This document shows, in pieces, positions 39,039 to 48,149 of a DNA stretch of 64,000 nt. Each line of letters starts with the position of its first letter. Position 1 is the first letter of the stretch. Position numbers and translations under genes: made by a program. The stretch comes from Azomonas macrocytogenes (GTDB lineage: Bacteria; Pseudomonadota; Gammaproteobacteria; Pseudomonadales; Pseudomonadaceae): contig NZ_JACHXI010000005.1 of assembly GCF_014191985.1 (NCBI RefSeq), positions 62,001 through 126,000 of the forward strand, read 5' to 3'. The notes beneath the pieces were generated by a model that saw nothing but the letters and a program-made list of their open reading frames with translations, was not told where the DNA came from and did not search any database.

Positions 39039-39685
39039 GAATATTCTCCCGATGGTTGAAAGTAATAGATCCGGGCTCTTTCCAGACAGGCCCGGTGTTT
39101 CACAATGATTCATATGAGCCCGGCTGGCCGCAAGCGATCAACCGGTAGTGGCGCTATGGGTGACCTGGGTCAAGCTCGTTTCGCTGCGAGCCGTTGCCAT
39201 CATTCGTTTCGGCCAGCTTTTCAACAGTCCCTTGGTGAAGAATACGGCGGGCAACGATGCCATCACCCGGTTTGCGGCGGTATCCTCAAAGCACATCCCA
39301 ACTGGTATTTTTGCCGAACATCCAGTCAGTGCCTTGTTCTATCGGCGGCCCTTCGCCCCGTCACAATGGCCGCGGCTGCGGGTTGACGGCTGATGTTGTA
39401 ATACTACTGCAAGCTCTTGTCGTGTATCGGAAAACCGACCAGGCAAGGAAAGCCGCTGGTAGCAGCACTTACGGAAACGACAAACCAGGCTGCGGTCTGA
39501 GATAACAAGGCAGCACGAATCGCCGGTTGCTGGCGTTGCCATTATGGCCAGGCTGCTGGTTAGCGTGGTTTTCCGGTAACAGAAGTTGCTTAGGTTTGGA
39601 TGGTTGCTCGGCAGTTTCATGGCGGCGACGGGCTGCTAGCGTGGCTCGGCCGAAACGTCAATAGACCCTGAGGATCGGCTGAATT
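39039..39685. other. Intergenic region with no recognisable gene
   Basis: 647 bp between the divergent SDR and hemolysin III-like genes. Several open frames of about 80-95 codons exist (e.g. 39148-39393), but none has a convincing ribosome site, motif or codon pattern. A decayed gene is possible. No strong hairpin was seen. Confidence 0.5.
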
Positions 39686-40303
39686 ATGTATCACGGTGAA
39701 AGGTTCAATGCCTGGACTCACCTGGTCGGTGCTGTCCTGGCCCTTATCGGCGCTGTGTGGCTGGTGGTGCTGGCGAGCATGGATGGCAGTACGCGCGAAA
39801 TCGTCAGCGTCGCTGTCTATGGGGCAACCCTGGTGCTGCTCTACAGTATTTCCACGATCTACCATAGTGTGCGCGGGCCGGCCAAGGTGATCATGCGCAA
39901 GCTCGACCACCTTTCCATCTATCTGCTGATCGCCGGCAGCTATACACCCTTCTGCCTGGTGAGCCTGCGCGGTCCCTGGGGCTGGTCGTTGTTTGGCACG
40001 GTCTGGGGGCTGGCGGTGCTCGGCATGCTGCAGGAGATCAAGCCACGCTCCGAGGCTCGCGTGGCATCCATCGTGATCTACGCGGTGATGGGCTGGATCA
40101 TCGTGGTGGCGGTCAAGCCGCTGCTCACCACCCTCGGAACCACCGGTTTTGCCTATCTGGCCGCCGGCGGGCTGTTCTACACTGTCGGCATCGTCTTTTT
40201 TGCCTTCGACAAGCGCTTTCGTCACTGGCATGGCATCTGGCATTTGTTCGTCATCGCCGGCAGTCTGCTGCACTTCGTGGCGATCATGTTCTATGTGCTG
40301 TGA
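39686..40303 (+). CDS. Hemolysin III / PAQR-family membrane protein
   Basis: 205 aa, seven predicted helices. Family motifs are ERFNAWTHLVGA at the N-terminus, STIYHS after helix 2, KLDHLSIYLLIAGSYTP and the C-terminal HWHGIWHLFVIAGSLLHF; the His/Asp set is that of the metal-binding CREST hydrolase fold. In bacteria the family (YqfA/TrhA) affects membrane fluidity. The name hemolysin III is historical. Confidence 0.92.
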   Translation: MYHGERFNAWTHLVGAVLALIGAVWLVVLASMDGSTREIVSVAVYGATLVLLYSISTIYHSVRGPAKVIMRKLDHLSIYLLIAGSYTPFCLVSLRGPWGWSLFGTVWGLAVLGMLQEIKPRSEARVASIVIYAVMGWIIVVAVKPLLTTLGTTGFAYLAAGGLFYTVGIVFFAFDKRFRHWHGIWHLFVIAGSLLHFVAIMFYVL

Positions 40304-40369
40304 AGGGAATTGAATACGCGCTGCTGCTGTCGTCACTCTGGACATGATCATTACGTGGAGGAAAGCAAC

Positions 40370-41245
40370 ATGCGCATCGGATTCATCGGGTTGGGCGGAA
40401 TGGGCAGTGGCATGGCTGCCAATCTGCTCAAGGCGGGGCATGAGGTTCGCGTCTGGAATCGCTCCAGAGAGGCCGTCGAGCGACTGCTTGCCCAGGGCGC
40501 AGTCCCTCTGGATGAGCCACACCAGGCATTCGCTGCCGACGTGACGATCAGCATGCTGGCCGACGATGTGGCGACGCGCGCGGTGCTGCTCGACAGCGGT
40601 GCGCTCGCCGCTGCGCAGCCAGGAGCGATCCATCTGAGCATGGCCACGCTGTCTGCCGCCTTCGTTGGCGAGCTGGTCGAGCATCACCGGCAGGCTGGCG
40701 TCGACTACATCGCTGCACCGGTATTCGGGCGTACCGATATGGCGGCGGCGGGCAAGCTCAATATCGTCGTAGCCGGGCCACCGGCAGCCATCGCGAAAGT
40801 GCAGCCGCTGCTTGACGCCATGGGCCAGAAAACCTGGCCGCTGGGCGAAGAGCCCGTACGGGCGAATGTCGTGAAGATCGCCGGCAACTTTATGCTGGCC
40901 AGCGCCATCGAGGCGATGGGCGAAGCCTCGGCGCTGGTTCAGGGCTACGGCGTCGAGGCTGGCGACATGCTGGAAATCCTGACCAATACCCTGTTCGCCG
41001 CACCAGCCTACAAGGGCTACGGTGCGATGATCGCCGAACGCCGTTTCGAACCGGCTGCCTTCAAGCTGACCCTGGGCTTGAAAGATGTGGGCCTGGCCCT
41101 GAGCGCCGGACAGGCCAGGAACGTGCCGCTGCCTTTTGCCAGCGTGCTGCGCGACAACCTGCTGGAAGCCGTGGCCCAGGGCGAAGGTGATCTGGACTGG
41201 GCCGCACTCGGCGGCCGGGCGATGAAGCGGGCAGGGCAGGCGTGA
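40370..41245 (+). CDS. NAD(P)-dependent beta-hydroxyacid dehydrogenase
   Basis: 291 aa, 3-hydroxyisobutyrate dehydrogenase family. The N-terminal motif is GFIGLGGMGSGMAANLLKAGH (4-24), the substrate-binding signature HLSMATLSAAF stands where DxS-type signatures occur, and the catalytic Lys is probably in VVKIAGNFML. GTGGAGGAAAGC precedes ATG 40370. Glyoxylate/succinic semialdehyde reductase is one possible activity. Confidence 0.88.
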   Translation: MRIGFIGLGGMGSGMAANLLKAGHEVRVWNRSREAVERLLAQGAVPLDEPHQAFAADVTISMLADDVATRAVLLDSGALAAAQPGAIHLSMATLSAAFVGELVEHHRQAGVDYIAAPVFGRTDMAAAGKLNIVVAGPPAAIAKVQPLLDAMGQKTWPLGEEPVRANVVKIAGNFMLASAIEAMGEASALVQGYGVEAGDMLEILTNTLFAAPAYKGYGAMIAERRFEPAAFKLTLGLKDVGLALSAGQARNVPLPFASVLRDNLLEAVAQGEGDLDWAALGGRAMKRAGQA

Positions 41246-41491
41246 CCCAGGCCACATCCTTGGCTGGTGGCCGAATGAGCGCTCATCTACCGCATATCCG
41301 CGTGACGTAGTAGTGTTAGGCTGCTACTCGGTCAGGGAGCCACTCAACGGCGATTACAATCGAGCCTCTCTGGCCCGCGTATAGCCGAGGGCTGGCATTA
41401 TCGGCCCCACCCATTAACAGTCGCCATTGGCAATGGCCATGCCGGCGACGAGTGAAACTTTCCGACTCCTGAATCCTATAGTCTCCTTCCT

Positions 41492-42232
41492 ATGCAGCTC
41501 AAAGTCGTCTCCGTCAATATCGAACGCTCCAAGCATCTGCACCGTGTCGAGCAATTCCTCAAACGCGAACAGCCGGAGATCCTCTGCCTCCAGGAGCTCT
41601 GTCAGCGCGACATCCCCTTCTTCGAAGACCTGTTGGGCAACAAACTCTCCTTCGCACCGATGAGCCACCACCCGGCCGAGGAAGAATTGGAAGTCGTCGG
41701 CGTTGGCCTCGTCGCACGGGGCGCCATGACGGATATCACCACTACCTATTATTCGGGCAGCGCGGAAAACATTCGGGAGATCTGCTTCGTGACGGCGGAT
41801 GGTTATCGCTGCGTCGATCCCGAAAGCGTCGCGGAGGTCGTCATCGCGGGCACTTATCGGGGCTTCCGGATTGCCACTACGCACCTCAACGTTACCCATT
41901 TTGGCATCTCCACTCCCTATCAGCTGGAAAGCGCCGGCAAACTGATTCACCTTGCCGAAGCGGAAGCGCAAAAGGAAGGCGGCCTGCTGCTGGCCGGAGA
42001 CTTCAACGCCCCTCGCGGCAATGCCACCTTCGGGCTTATCGGTCAGCACTTCATCGACGGCGTTCCTGCCCATTACACCACCAGCATCGACGGCTCTCTG
42101 CACCGCTCAGGCCAGATTCCCTTCATGGTCGATGGCCTTTTCCACACGTCGGATTACACGCTGGAAAATGCCATTCTCAGCACGGGCGTTTCCGACCATT
42201 GCGCGCTCAGTTGCAGACTGATGAAACGATAG
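41492..42232 (+). CDS. Endonuclease/exonuclease/phosphatase-family protein
   Basis: 246 aa DNase I-like fold. Motifs are VVSVNIERSK with the N-terminal Asn, ILCLQELC with the metal-binding Glu, THLNVTHFG, LLAGDFNAPRGN with Asp/Asn, and the final SDHCAL His pair. No signal peptide, so it is cytoplasmic. The substrate (nucleic acid or a phospho-ester) is not clear. It is convergent with the hemerythrin gene. Confidence 0.85.
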   Translation: MQLKVVSVNIERSKHLHRVEQFLKREQPEILCLQELCQRDIPFFEDLLGNKLSFAPMSHHPAEEELEVVGVGLVARGAMTDITTTYYSGSAENIREICFVTADGYRCVDPESVAEVVIAGTYRGFRIATTHLNVTHFGISTPYQLESAGKLIHLAEAEAQKEGGLLLAGDFNAPRGNATFGLIGQHFIDGVPAHYTTSIDGSLHRSGQIPFMVDGLFHTSDYTLENAILSTGVSDHCALSCRLMKR

Positions 42233-42245
42233 GTACGGCTACTCC

Positions 42246-42668
42246 CTATCCATCCTGTGAACCTGGCTGCTTGAGTTTGAGATGAGCGGCCAGGGCGCTG
42301 TCCATCGTCTTGGCATGCAGGTCGAACCAACTCATCAGGTTGTCGCTCAGCCAGGCGCGGGCCATGGCGCCACGGCCAGTCAAGGCGCGCTGGCAGAAGC
42401 GGTCCATATCGCCCAGGGTGCGCTGATGGTTGGCGCGGTGCTCGCTCAGTGCCGGATAGCTGGTCGCTTTCATCCAGGCTTCTTCTTCGGCGAAATGCTG
42501 GCTGGTGTGCTCGAACAGCACCTTGAATTTCTCACCGAACTCCGCCCCCTGCGCATTCGAGGTTTCCAGGCATAGCACAAGAAATTCATGGTGGGTCTTG
42601 TCCATTTCCGCATTACCCAAGGTGTAGCTTGCCTCGAAGCATTGCAGCATGTCGTTGGGGCTTGGCAT
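42246..42668 (-). CDS. Bacteriohemerythrin
   Basis: 140 aa four-helix di-iron O2 carrier. Iron ligands are all visible: His26 or 27, His58 and Glu62 in HFAEEE, His77, His81, His118 and Asp123. ATG 42668 (MPSPNDMLQC) is preferred over the upstream Met at 42710. Oxygen binding could buffer O2 near oxygen-sensitive nitrogenase or serve taxis. That use is inference from the genome neighbourhood. Confidence 0.93.
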   Translation of the reverse strand: MPSPNDMLQCFEASYTLGNAEMDKTHHEFLVLCLETSNAQGAEFGEKFKVLFEHTSQHFAEEEAWMKATSYPALSEHRANHQRTLGDMDRFCQRALTGRGAMARAWLSDNLMSWFDLHAKTMDSALAAHLKLKQPGSQDG

Positions 42669-42939
42669 CGCAAATTTCCTGTCAAAGAGCGCCGGGAAAG
42701 GATACGGCAAGCCTGGGGTCAGCGCACCGGCGTTTGCCTGCGGTGACTACTATTATAACCATCAGGATCTAATCCTTCCGTCGAACGGGCTTTTCGTTCA
42801 TCGCTTTTTGATGTTGCTTTTTATCCGTCAGCGCTACATTTCATTTGCAGTCTAGGAAAAGACTGGTCTTTATGTGACGTTCCAACAAGCCCGCTCGCCG
42901 CTCTATGCGCTTACTGAGTGGGCTTTTCTTTGTCTGCCA
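42669..42939 (+). ncRNA. Candidate small RNA ending in an orphan terminator
   Basis: A classical intrinsic terminator, AAGCCCGCTC (42897-42906) paired with GAGTGGGCTT (42926-42935) then TTTCTTTG, stands on the + strand. The gene before it is on the minus strand, and the next + gene starts later. So it must end some + transcript from about 42700-42890. No good coding frame is seen there. The 5' end is unknown, and the start given is only the limit of the interval. Confidence 0.4.
42897..42939 (+). terminator. Orphan intrinsic terminator
   Basis: A 10-bp stem with one G-T wobble is followed by a T-rich run. It lies between a divergent pair of genes, where no annotated + gene needs it. Confidence 0.8.
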
Positions 42940-43058
42940 TTCAGGCCCGTAGAATTTTTTTATTGCAGGGGTTGTTGATTTTAAATCTCGTTCGGCTTGG
43001 TAAATGAAAAGTGCAATCAATACGATTGCCGAGCATTTATGGATGATCCGAAACCGTC

Positions 43059-45293
43059 ATGAGCAGACAGCCGACGAATACCCGCAATCAGCGCTCCTCC
43101 ACTCCTATTTCGTTCTTGCAGCCCTTGGGGCAGGCCATTCATCTGATCATGGCCAGCGCAACCCTGAGCGTGCCGGTAGCAGGCATGCTGGTTCATTCGC
43201 CAGCCTGGGCGCAGACTGCCGAAAATGAAAACAAGCCATCTGCCGACAACAAGATGGAGCTGTCGTCCATCGCTATCGTCGATTCCCAGGCCGGTGACGA
43301 AAGCAGCAACAACTATCGTATTGGCCAGACTTCCATCGCCGATAAGTTCAATACTCCCTTCATCGAGCAGTCACAAACCTCCTATGCCGTTAGCCAGAAA
43401 ACACTGAATGACTTCTCGGTAGACAATCTCGAAGATGCGATCAAATTCGTTCCCGGCATCACCATCGGCAACAGTTTCGGCGGCACCCAGGATTCCCTGG
43501 TCAAGCGCGGCTTCGGCAGTGGCGTCGATGGTGGCACCCTGCGTGACGGTATTCGTACCAGCCGTGGCCGCCATTTCGAGAAGGTCACGACTGAGCGGGT
43601 GGAAGTTCTCAAAGGCCCAGCCTCGCTGCTCTATGGCATGCAGGAGCCAGGCGGGGTCATCAATATCATCACCAAGAAACCCACCTACCACTGGCGCAGC
43701 ACGGTCGGGGTCGAGACGATCGACGAAGGCGGTGGCCGTAGCTATTTCGACCTGTCCGGCCCACTGGGCGAAAGCGGTTTTGCCTTTCGCCTGATCGGGC
43801 AATACAAGGACCAGGATTACTGGCGCAACTATGGCGTCGACCGCGACAAGCTGGTCGCGCCATCGTTGGCCTACGAAAGCGAGAAATTTTCCTTCAACCT
43901 GTCGTACGAGTATTCCGACTACAGCAGCGTTCTGGATCGTGGCGCCTTTTTCTATCAAGGGCACCACGTCGGCGACCGGCACCATCGACTGGACGAACAC
44001 TGGACGCGGATCACCGGGCAGCGCCAATATGCCAGCCTGACCACGGAGTACCGCTTCTCCGACAAGTCGCGCCTGCGCTTCGTCTATGGCTGGAACAAAG
44101 ACGCCTCCAGCGATTACCAAGCCGACCCGAGCACCTACAACCCGACGACTGGGGAACTGCGCCGACGCTTTCGCAGCAATCCGGATTTCAAGAAAAGCCG
44201 TAACTACGCGGCCCTGGACTGGCTCACCGAGGTGGAGCTGGCCGGCATGCGCCATGAGCTGATTCTCGGTGCCGATATTGAGCGACAGGATGAGTCGACC
44301 GCCAAGTTCCTGCAGGGCTCCAACGTAGGGGGATTCTATCCAGACTCGCCCCGTTACGGCAGCCTGCGCCCTGTTGCCCCATACAACGCGGCTAACAGCG
44401 ATCAGCGTTCGCGGCTGCACATGCTTTCCGTGTACACCAAGGACACTATCCATCTCGATGAGCACTGGATTCTGTCCCTGGGTCTGCGTCACCAGAAGTT
44501 TCGCCAGAACGATGGGCAGGGCATTCCTTACCAGACCGGCACGGATCTGAACAAGAACAGGAATCTGCCTTTCGTTGGCCTGGTCTACAAGATCAACGAC
44601 GAGTTTTCGCTGTATGGCAACTACAGCGAATCCTACATGCCGAATACCATCCAGGCTGGAAACACGGTGGAAGGCGGCAGCAAGCCAGAGGAAGGCCGCC
44701 AGTACGAGTTTGGTTTCCGCTATGACAACAGCTGGTTGTCCGGCCTGGTCACTTGGTACAACATTCGCAAGAAAAATGTCCAGACTACTCAAACACTCGC
44801 TAATGGCAACATCGAGACCCGAACCATCGGCAAGGCGCGCTCGCGCGGCCTGGAGGCCAGTCTCACCGGGCATTTGAGCGAGCGCTGGGATGTGATCGCT
44901 AACTATGCCTACACGGATGCGGAAATCACTAAGGATCCTGGCAACGATGGTAACGACCTAGTCAACGTCGCCCGCAATGTCGCAGGCGCCTTCGTCTCCT
45001 ACGACGTGCCGCAAACCTTCCTGCCCGGCTCCTTTCGGGTCGGTGGCGGTGCCCGCTACGTCGGCGAGCGCAAGGGCGACACGGCCAACAGTTTCGAGCT
45101 GCCTGGCTACACCACTTACGATGCCTTCGTTTCCTGGTCGATGCCCAATATGATCGGCAAAGCGACACGGATGCAATTGAACGTCGAGAACCTGACCGAC
45201 AAGAAATACTTCATTTCCAGCGGTGCAAGCGCCAACCGGGTCTCCTGGGGAGCGGAGCGCATCGCCACGTTTTCGGCGAGTGTGGATTTTTGA
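43059..45293 (+). CDS. TonB-dependent siderophore receptor without STN domain
   Basis: 744 aa outer-membrane receptor. The signal peptide ends at AWAQ (~52). The plug domain (~95-215) includes DNLEDAIKFVPGITIGN, ERVEVLKGPASLLYGMQEPGG and NIITKKPT. The 22-strand barrel ends in the aromatic ASVDF. There is no N-terminal STN signalling domain, and no sigma/FecR pair is adjacent, so it is not a surface-signalling receptor. An inverted repeat GCAATC-N5-GATTGC lies 30 bp before the start (43013-43029). I see no good Fur box upstream. Probably ferrichrome- or hydroxamate-type, unproven. Confidence 0.9.
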   Translation: MSRQPTNTRNQRSSTPISFLQPLGQAIHLIMASATLSVPVAGMLVHSPAWAQTAENENKPSADNKMELSSIAIVDSQAGDESSNNYRIGQTSIADKFNTPFIEQSQTSYAVSQKTLNDFSVDNLEDAIKFVPGITIGNSFGGTQDSLVKRGFGSGVDGGTLRDGIRTSRGRHFEKVTTERVEVLKGPASLLYGMQEPGGVINIITKKPTYHWRSTVGVETIDEGGGRSYFDLSGPLGESGFAFRLIGQYKDQDYWRNYGVDRDKLVAPSLAYESEKFSFNLSYEYSDYSSVLDRGAFFYQGHHVGDRHHRLDEHWTRITGQRQYASLTTEYRFSDKSRLRFVYGWNKDASSDYQADPSTYNPTTGELRRRFRSNPDFKKSRNYAALDWLTEVELAGMRHELILGADIERQDESTAKFLQGSNVGGFYPDSPRYGSLRPVAPYNAANSDQRSRLHMLSVYTKDTIHLDEHWILSLGLRHQKFRQNDGQGIPYQTGTDLNKNRNLPFVGLVYKINDEFSLYGNYSESYMPNTIQAGNTVEGGSKPEEGRQYEFGFRYDNSWLSGLVTWYNIRKKNVQTTQTLANGNIETRTIGKARSRGLEASLTGHLSERWDVIANYAYTDAEITKDPGNDGNDLVNVARNVAGAFVSYDVPQTFLPGSFRVGGGARYVGERKGDTANSFELPGYTTYDAFVSWSMPNMIGKATRMQLNVENLTDKKYFISSGASANRVSWGAERIATFSASVDF

Positions 45294-45769
45294 TCGGGCA
45301 CTTGATGGGGCAGCGCCGCACGGCAGAGCGTGCGGTAGCAAGGCCAGCCCGATTGGGCTGATCACTACCGCATAGCCTGTACGGCATTCAGGATGAAGAA
45401 ACCCCGTAACGATACTTGCAAAAAGAGTATGCCTGGCTGAGCTACCTGAACCAGTAATGGTTCAGGGCTATACGCTCGACGGCGGGATACATTGCTGACC
45501 GAAGAAGGTGCAGCACTCTTTATCTGGAAGTAAAGAGCACAAGATAGTTACGCATAATTATCAAATTCAGCGTTGAATATAATTCTAGTCGTTAACTTGT
45601 AAGGGCAGTTGAGTACTCAAATTTACTTAGAGTTTTTCTGAGAGGTCACTTTAAACTGCATTATGAAAAATCCTTTGTAAATAGTCATAAATAGGATTTT
45701 CAGTGTGCCATAAAGCCAGTCCGACTGTGATTTTTCGGATAACTCTTAAATAAACACGGAATTGCTTCG
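45294..45769. other. AT-rich intergenic region with two hairpins
   Basis: A nested hairpin follows the receptor gene (TGCGGTAG 45331-45338 with CTACCGCA 45365-45372, inner CAGCCC/GGGCTG), a likely transcript end. A second perfect 8-bp hairpin is at 45445-45466. The rest is AT-rich with no gene seen. Confidence 0.5.
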
Positions 45770-46051
45770 ATGACTTCATATCCGTCTTCGAAACAGGTCT
45801 TACAAAACGCTGGTATCAAAGCCAGCCTTGGCCGTCTGAAGGTAATCGATGCACTACGGCAGGCCTCGAGCGAGCAAGCCAAAGTGCCGATTAAAACATT
45901 GCATCAGATACTTGAGAGAACGGGAACGCCCATATCACCAATCACTATTGGCCAGGTACTTCGAGGCCTCGTTGTCAGAGGATTGGTGATGAGGGATAGC
46001 CGAGGGATTTATAAGCTAGGTAAACTTTTTTCAGAATGCTCCAATGAGTAG
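45770..46051 (+). CDS. Lone Fur-like winged-helix protein
   Basis: 93 aa. LQNAGIKASLGRLKVIDAL and ILERTGTPISPITIGQVLRGLVVRGLVM resemble the N-terminal DNA-binding domain of Fur (LKxTxPRLKIL... TVYRVLxxL). The C-terminal metal-binding and dimerisation domain is absent, and the HHxH-type motif is missing. It stops naturally at 93 residues. Short Fur-domain proteins are known in Pseudomonas, often near iron genes. It lies between a siderophore receptor and an IS remnant. Function unproven. Confidence 0.65.
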   Translation: MTSYPSSKQVLQNAGIKASLGRLKVIDALRQASSEQAKVPIKTLHQILERTGTPISPITIGQVLRGLVVRGLVMRDSRGIYKLGKLFSECSNE

Positions 46052-46128
46052 AAAAGTATATATTGAATATAAATATTTGCCGAGCTCGGATATAAGTAAA
46101 AACAATATCTCTATTATTCGAATAGAGG

Positions 46129-46355
46129 GTCGATAACAAAATCGAACAGATGTTCCTGCCGCCCTGTGCGCCCAAGTCCAATCCCGACGAGTACCTGAAC
46201 CGGAATTCCAAGACAGCGCTGCGAGCGGCTCGGTCAGCCATGACAAGGCCAGCCTGTTGGACAAGGCGACGGCTTTCATGAACACACTCGGTACCTTGCC
46301 CGACAAGGCCATGGCCTATTTCCGGCCTCCTGCAGCACGCTATGCCATGGTGTAA
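46129..46355 (+). pseudogene. IS630-family transposase C-terminal remnant, frameshifted
   Basis: One frame reads FLPPCAPKSNPDEYLNR near 46150-46205, the IS630 DDE motif region (usually LPPYSPELNPDE-YLN). A frameshift after about 46220 leads to a second frame, SVSHDKASLLDKATAFM through YFRPPAARYAMV and stop at 46355, the usual C-terminus. The N-terminal two thirds are gone. It marks an old insertion in the AT-rich region. No inverted repeats could be assigned. Confidence 0.8.
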
Positions 46356-46412
46356 ATTTAAGGGCCTGATTAATACCTACACACCGCAATTTCTTTGAAT
46401 TTTCTGTCGTTT

Positions 46413-48149
46413 TTATTGCGAGAGAGCCTTCTTGGCGGCATTCGCTTTGTTTTCGCTGCTTTCTGAAAACGCACTCAGCACTTCGGCCCGCGGCACTCCT
46501 TGTGCCATCCGATTCTGCCAAAACGCAAGGCCTGGCGGATCTGGCTGACGGTTGAGTACATTCATGTATAGCATCGAGATGAACGATTGGTTGTTAGTCG
46601 CGTATCCATAGCGTTGCTGAAACTCATTGGAGTTGATGAACCCCTGAGCCACCCTTTGTAGAGAAACACCCGCATCCATTTGATCGATCCAATAATCCAG
46701 GCCAGCTTCATCGGGTAAGCGATCGAAGGCTGTCTGATAGAGGCGATAGATTTGTCCTGCATGGGTGTCATCGATGGCAGTGATTTTGGACAAGTTATGC
46801 AGCTCCGGCCCGATCATCGAGCAGGAAGTATTGCGGGCATATTTCTGTAGGATCGGTAATTGCGGACGAGCAGCGCCGCTATCGACATCCAGCGACAAGG
46901 GATAATTGACCCACCATGGACCGGCAGCCCAGTAAGTCATCGGAATGCAGTTCTGCCCCAGATAATTCAGCAGGTTATCCATAGCAACCATCGCCGACGG
47001 CGAATAATCCGGCACTCCATGTTCGCCGAGATAGCCGCGCAGCTTGTTTTGCTTCAGCCAGTCCACGAAGGGTTTAACGCGGCTCACGCCGAGCATCGGG
47101 TCAAATGCTTCGGAATGATTGGTGTAGGTGCCCGAAAAATCTTCATCAATATATAAGTGCGCCTCATAAACCAGATTGTTATTCGGGTCGCGCATCCAGG
47201 GATTAGCAATCAGCCGGTTGTTGAAGTTAGGCCAATAGTAAGCATTCGCCCACTGATCACCGGGGATAAAAACCCAGCGATTTTCGTCCACGGTGCGTAT
47301 AGCCTTCGCTGCCGCCAAAGCAGCTTGCGGCCAATAGCCATTGGTATCGTGCGGCTCGTTCATCAGATCATAGCCGTAGACCGCCGGGTGATTGACTACC
47401 TTCTGGGCAAGACGCTGCCAGAAATCAGCGAAGGCACTGATCGGTACCTCGCTGGAAGCAATCTGCTTATTGTAGTAACGGTAGTAGTTATGCAGGTTTA
47501 GGATCACCTTAACATCATACTTCTGCGCATAATCCAGGCACTGCATAAGACGCGCTAGCTCAGCGCTTTGCAGTTCAGTATTAAGAGTCGGCTGAATACG
47601 CTCCCACAGGAAAGGCAAGCGAACCAGCTTCATCCCCATATCGGCATACTTTTTGAAATACGACTCTCCGGGGTAGATGTATTGGGTACCATATACACCA
47701 GGATATGCTGTACCGCTAAAATCAGCGCCGGCCAGGTTAACCCCCACCAGGTTGATCGGATTGGCAACCTGAGCTGTCGGAGCCGCATCAGTAGTGGTTC
47801 CCGTGCTCACAAAGTTGGGATAACCCACCGTATTTCCGTCGAGTTGAGCTCCATCGACATAGACGCTCATGCTGTTTTCGAGGACGAAGGCCATCGTGAT
47901 CTTGCGTGCCTGGCTATCGGCAAACCTGACCGATGTTCCTGGTACGAATGCTGCCTGATTCGCAGCATTTGACGGGATCGAAAAACCTGCGGACTGCCTC
48001 CAGATACCCTGCAGCCAGTTAGAATTGGTAAAGTTATTGACCTTGGCAGTTATAGCCTGAGCCACATTGGAATAACTAGCAAAAATTGCAGCCAGAGCTG
48101 TGGAAATGAAAAGCAACTTGCGAACACTAACGAAGGCATAAATATGCAT
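46413..48149 (-). CDS. Secreted GH5 cellulase-like hydrolase with DUF4214 domain
   Basis: 578 aa. Signal peptide 1-32 (SNVAQA). Residues 33-~115 are beta-rich, perhaps carbohydrate-binding. The GH5 barrel (~130-440) has YDLMNEPHD with acid/base Glu265 and YLGEHGVPD with nucleophile Glu376. Residues ~463-565 are a DUF4214 repeat domain (AGQIYRLYQTAFDRLPDEAG, LYMNVLNRQPDPPGL), common on type I-secreted or surface proteins. GGAG precedes the start. Codon use looks less GC-biased than the core genes, suggesting transfer. It probably cleaves beta-1,4-glucan, from plant matter or the cell's own polymer. Confidence 0.85.
   Translation of the reverse strand: MHIYAFVSVRKLLFISTALAAIFASYSNVAQAITAKVNNFTNSNWLQGIWRQSAGFSIPSNAANQAAFVPGTSVRFADSQARKITMAFVLENSMSVYVDGAQLDGNTVGYPNFVSTGTTTDAAPTAQVANPINLVGVNLAGADFSGTAYPGVYGTQYIYPGESYFKKYADMGMKLVRLPFLWERIQPTLNTELQSAELARLMQCLDYAQKYDVKVILNLHNYYRYYNKQIASSEVPISAFADFWQRLAQKVVNHPAVYGYDLMNEPHDTNGYWPQAALAAAKAIRTVDENRWVFIPGDQWANAYYWPNFNNRLIANPWMRDPNNNLVYEAHLYIDEDFSGTYTNHSEAFDPMLGVSRVKPFVDWLKQNKLRGYLGEHGVPDYSPSAMVAMDNLLNYLGQNCIPMTYWAAGPWWVNYPLSLDVDSGAARPQLPILQKYARNTSCSMIGPELHNLSKITAIDDTHAGQIYRLYQTAFDRLPDEAGLDYWIDQMDAGVSLQRVAQGFINSNEFQQRYGYATNNQSFISMLYMNVLNRQPDPPGLAFWQNRMAQGVPRAEVLSAFSESSENKANAAKKALSQ

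Noticed and set aside
39617-41257. 546-codon minus-strand open frame opposite the hemolysin III-like and dehydrogenase genes
   Set aside because: Two clear genes with ribosome sites lie on the other strand; the frame is His/Gln-rich and featureless.
41275-41286. Palindrome ATGAGCGCTCAT
   Set aside because: It is just after a stop codon with no second copy or promoter context; too short to claim function.
43371-44873. 500-codon minus-strand open frame inside the first TonB receptor
   Set aside because: The receptor has complete domains on the + strand; this is a shadow.
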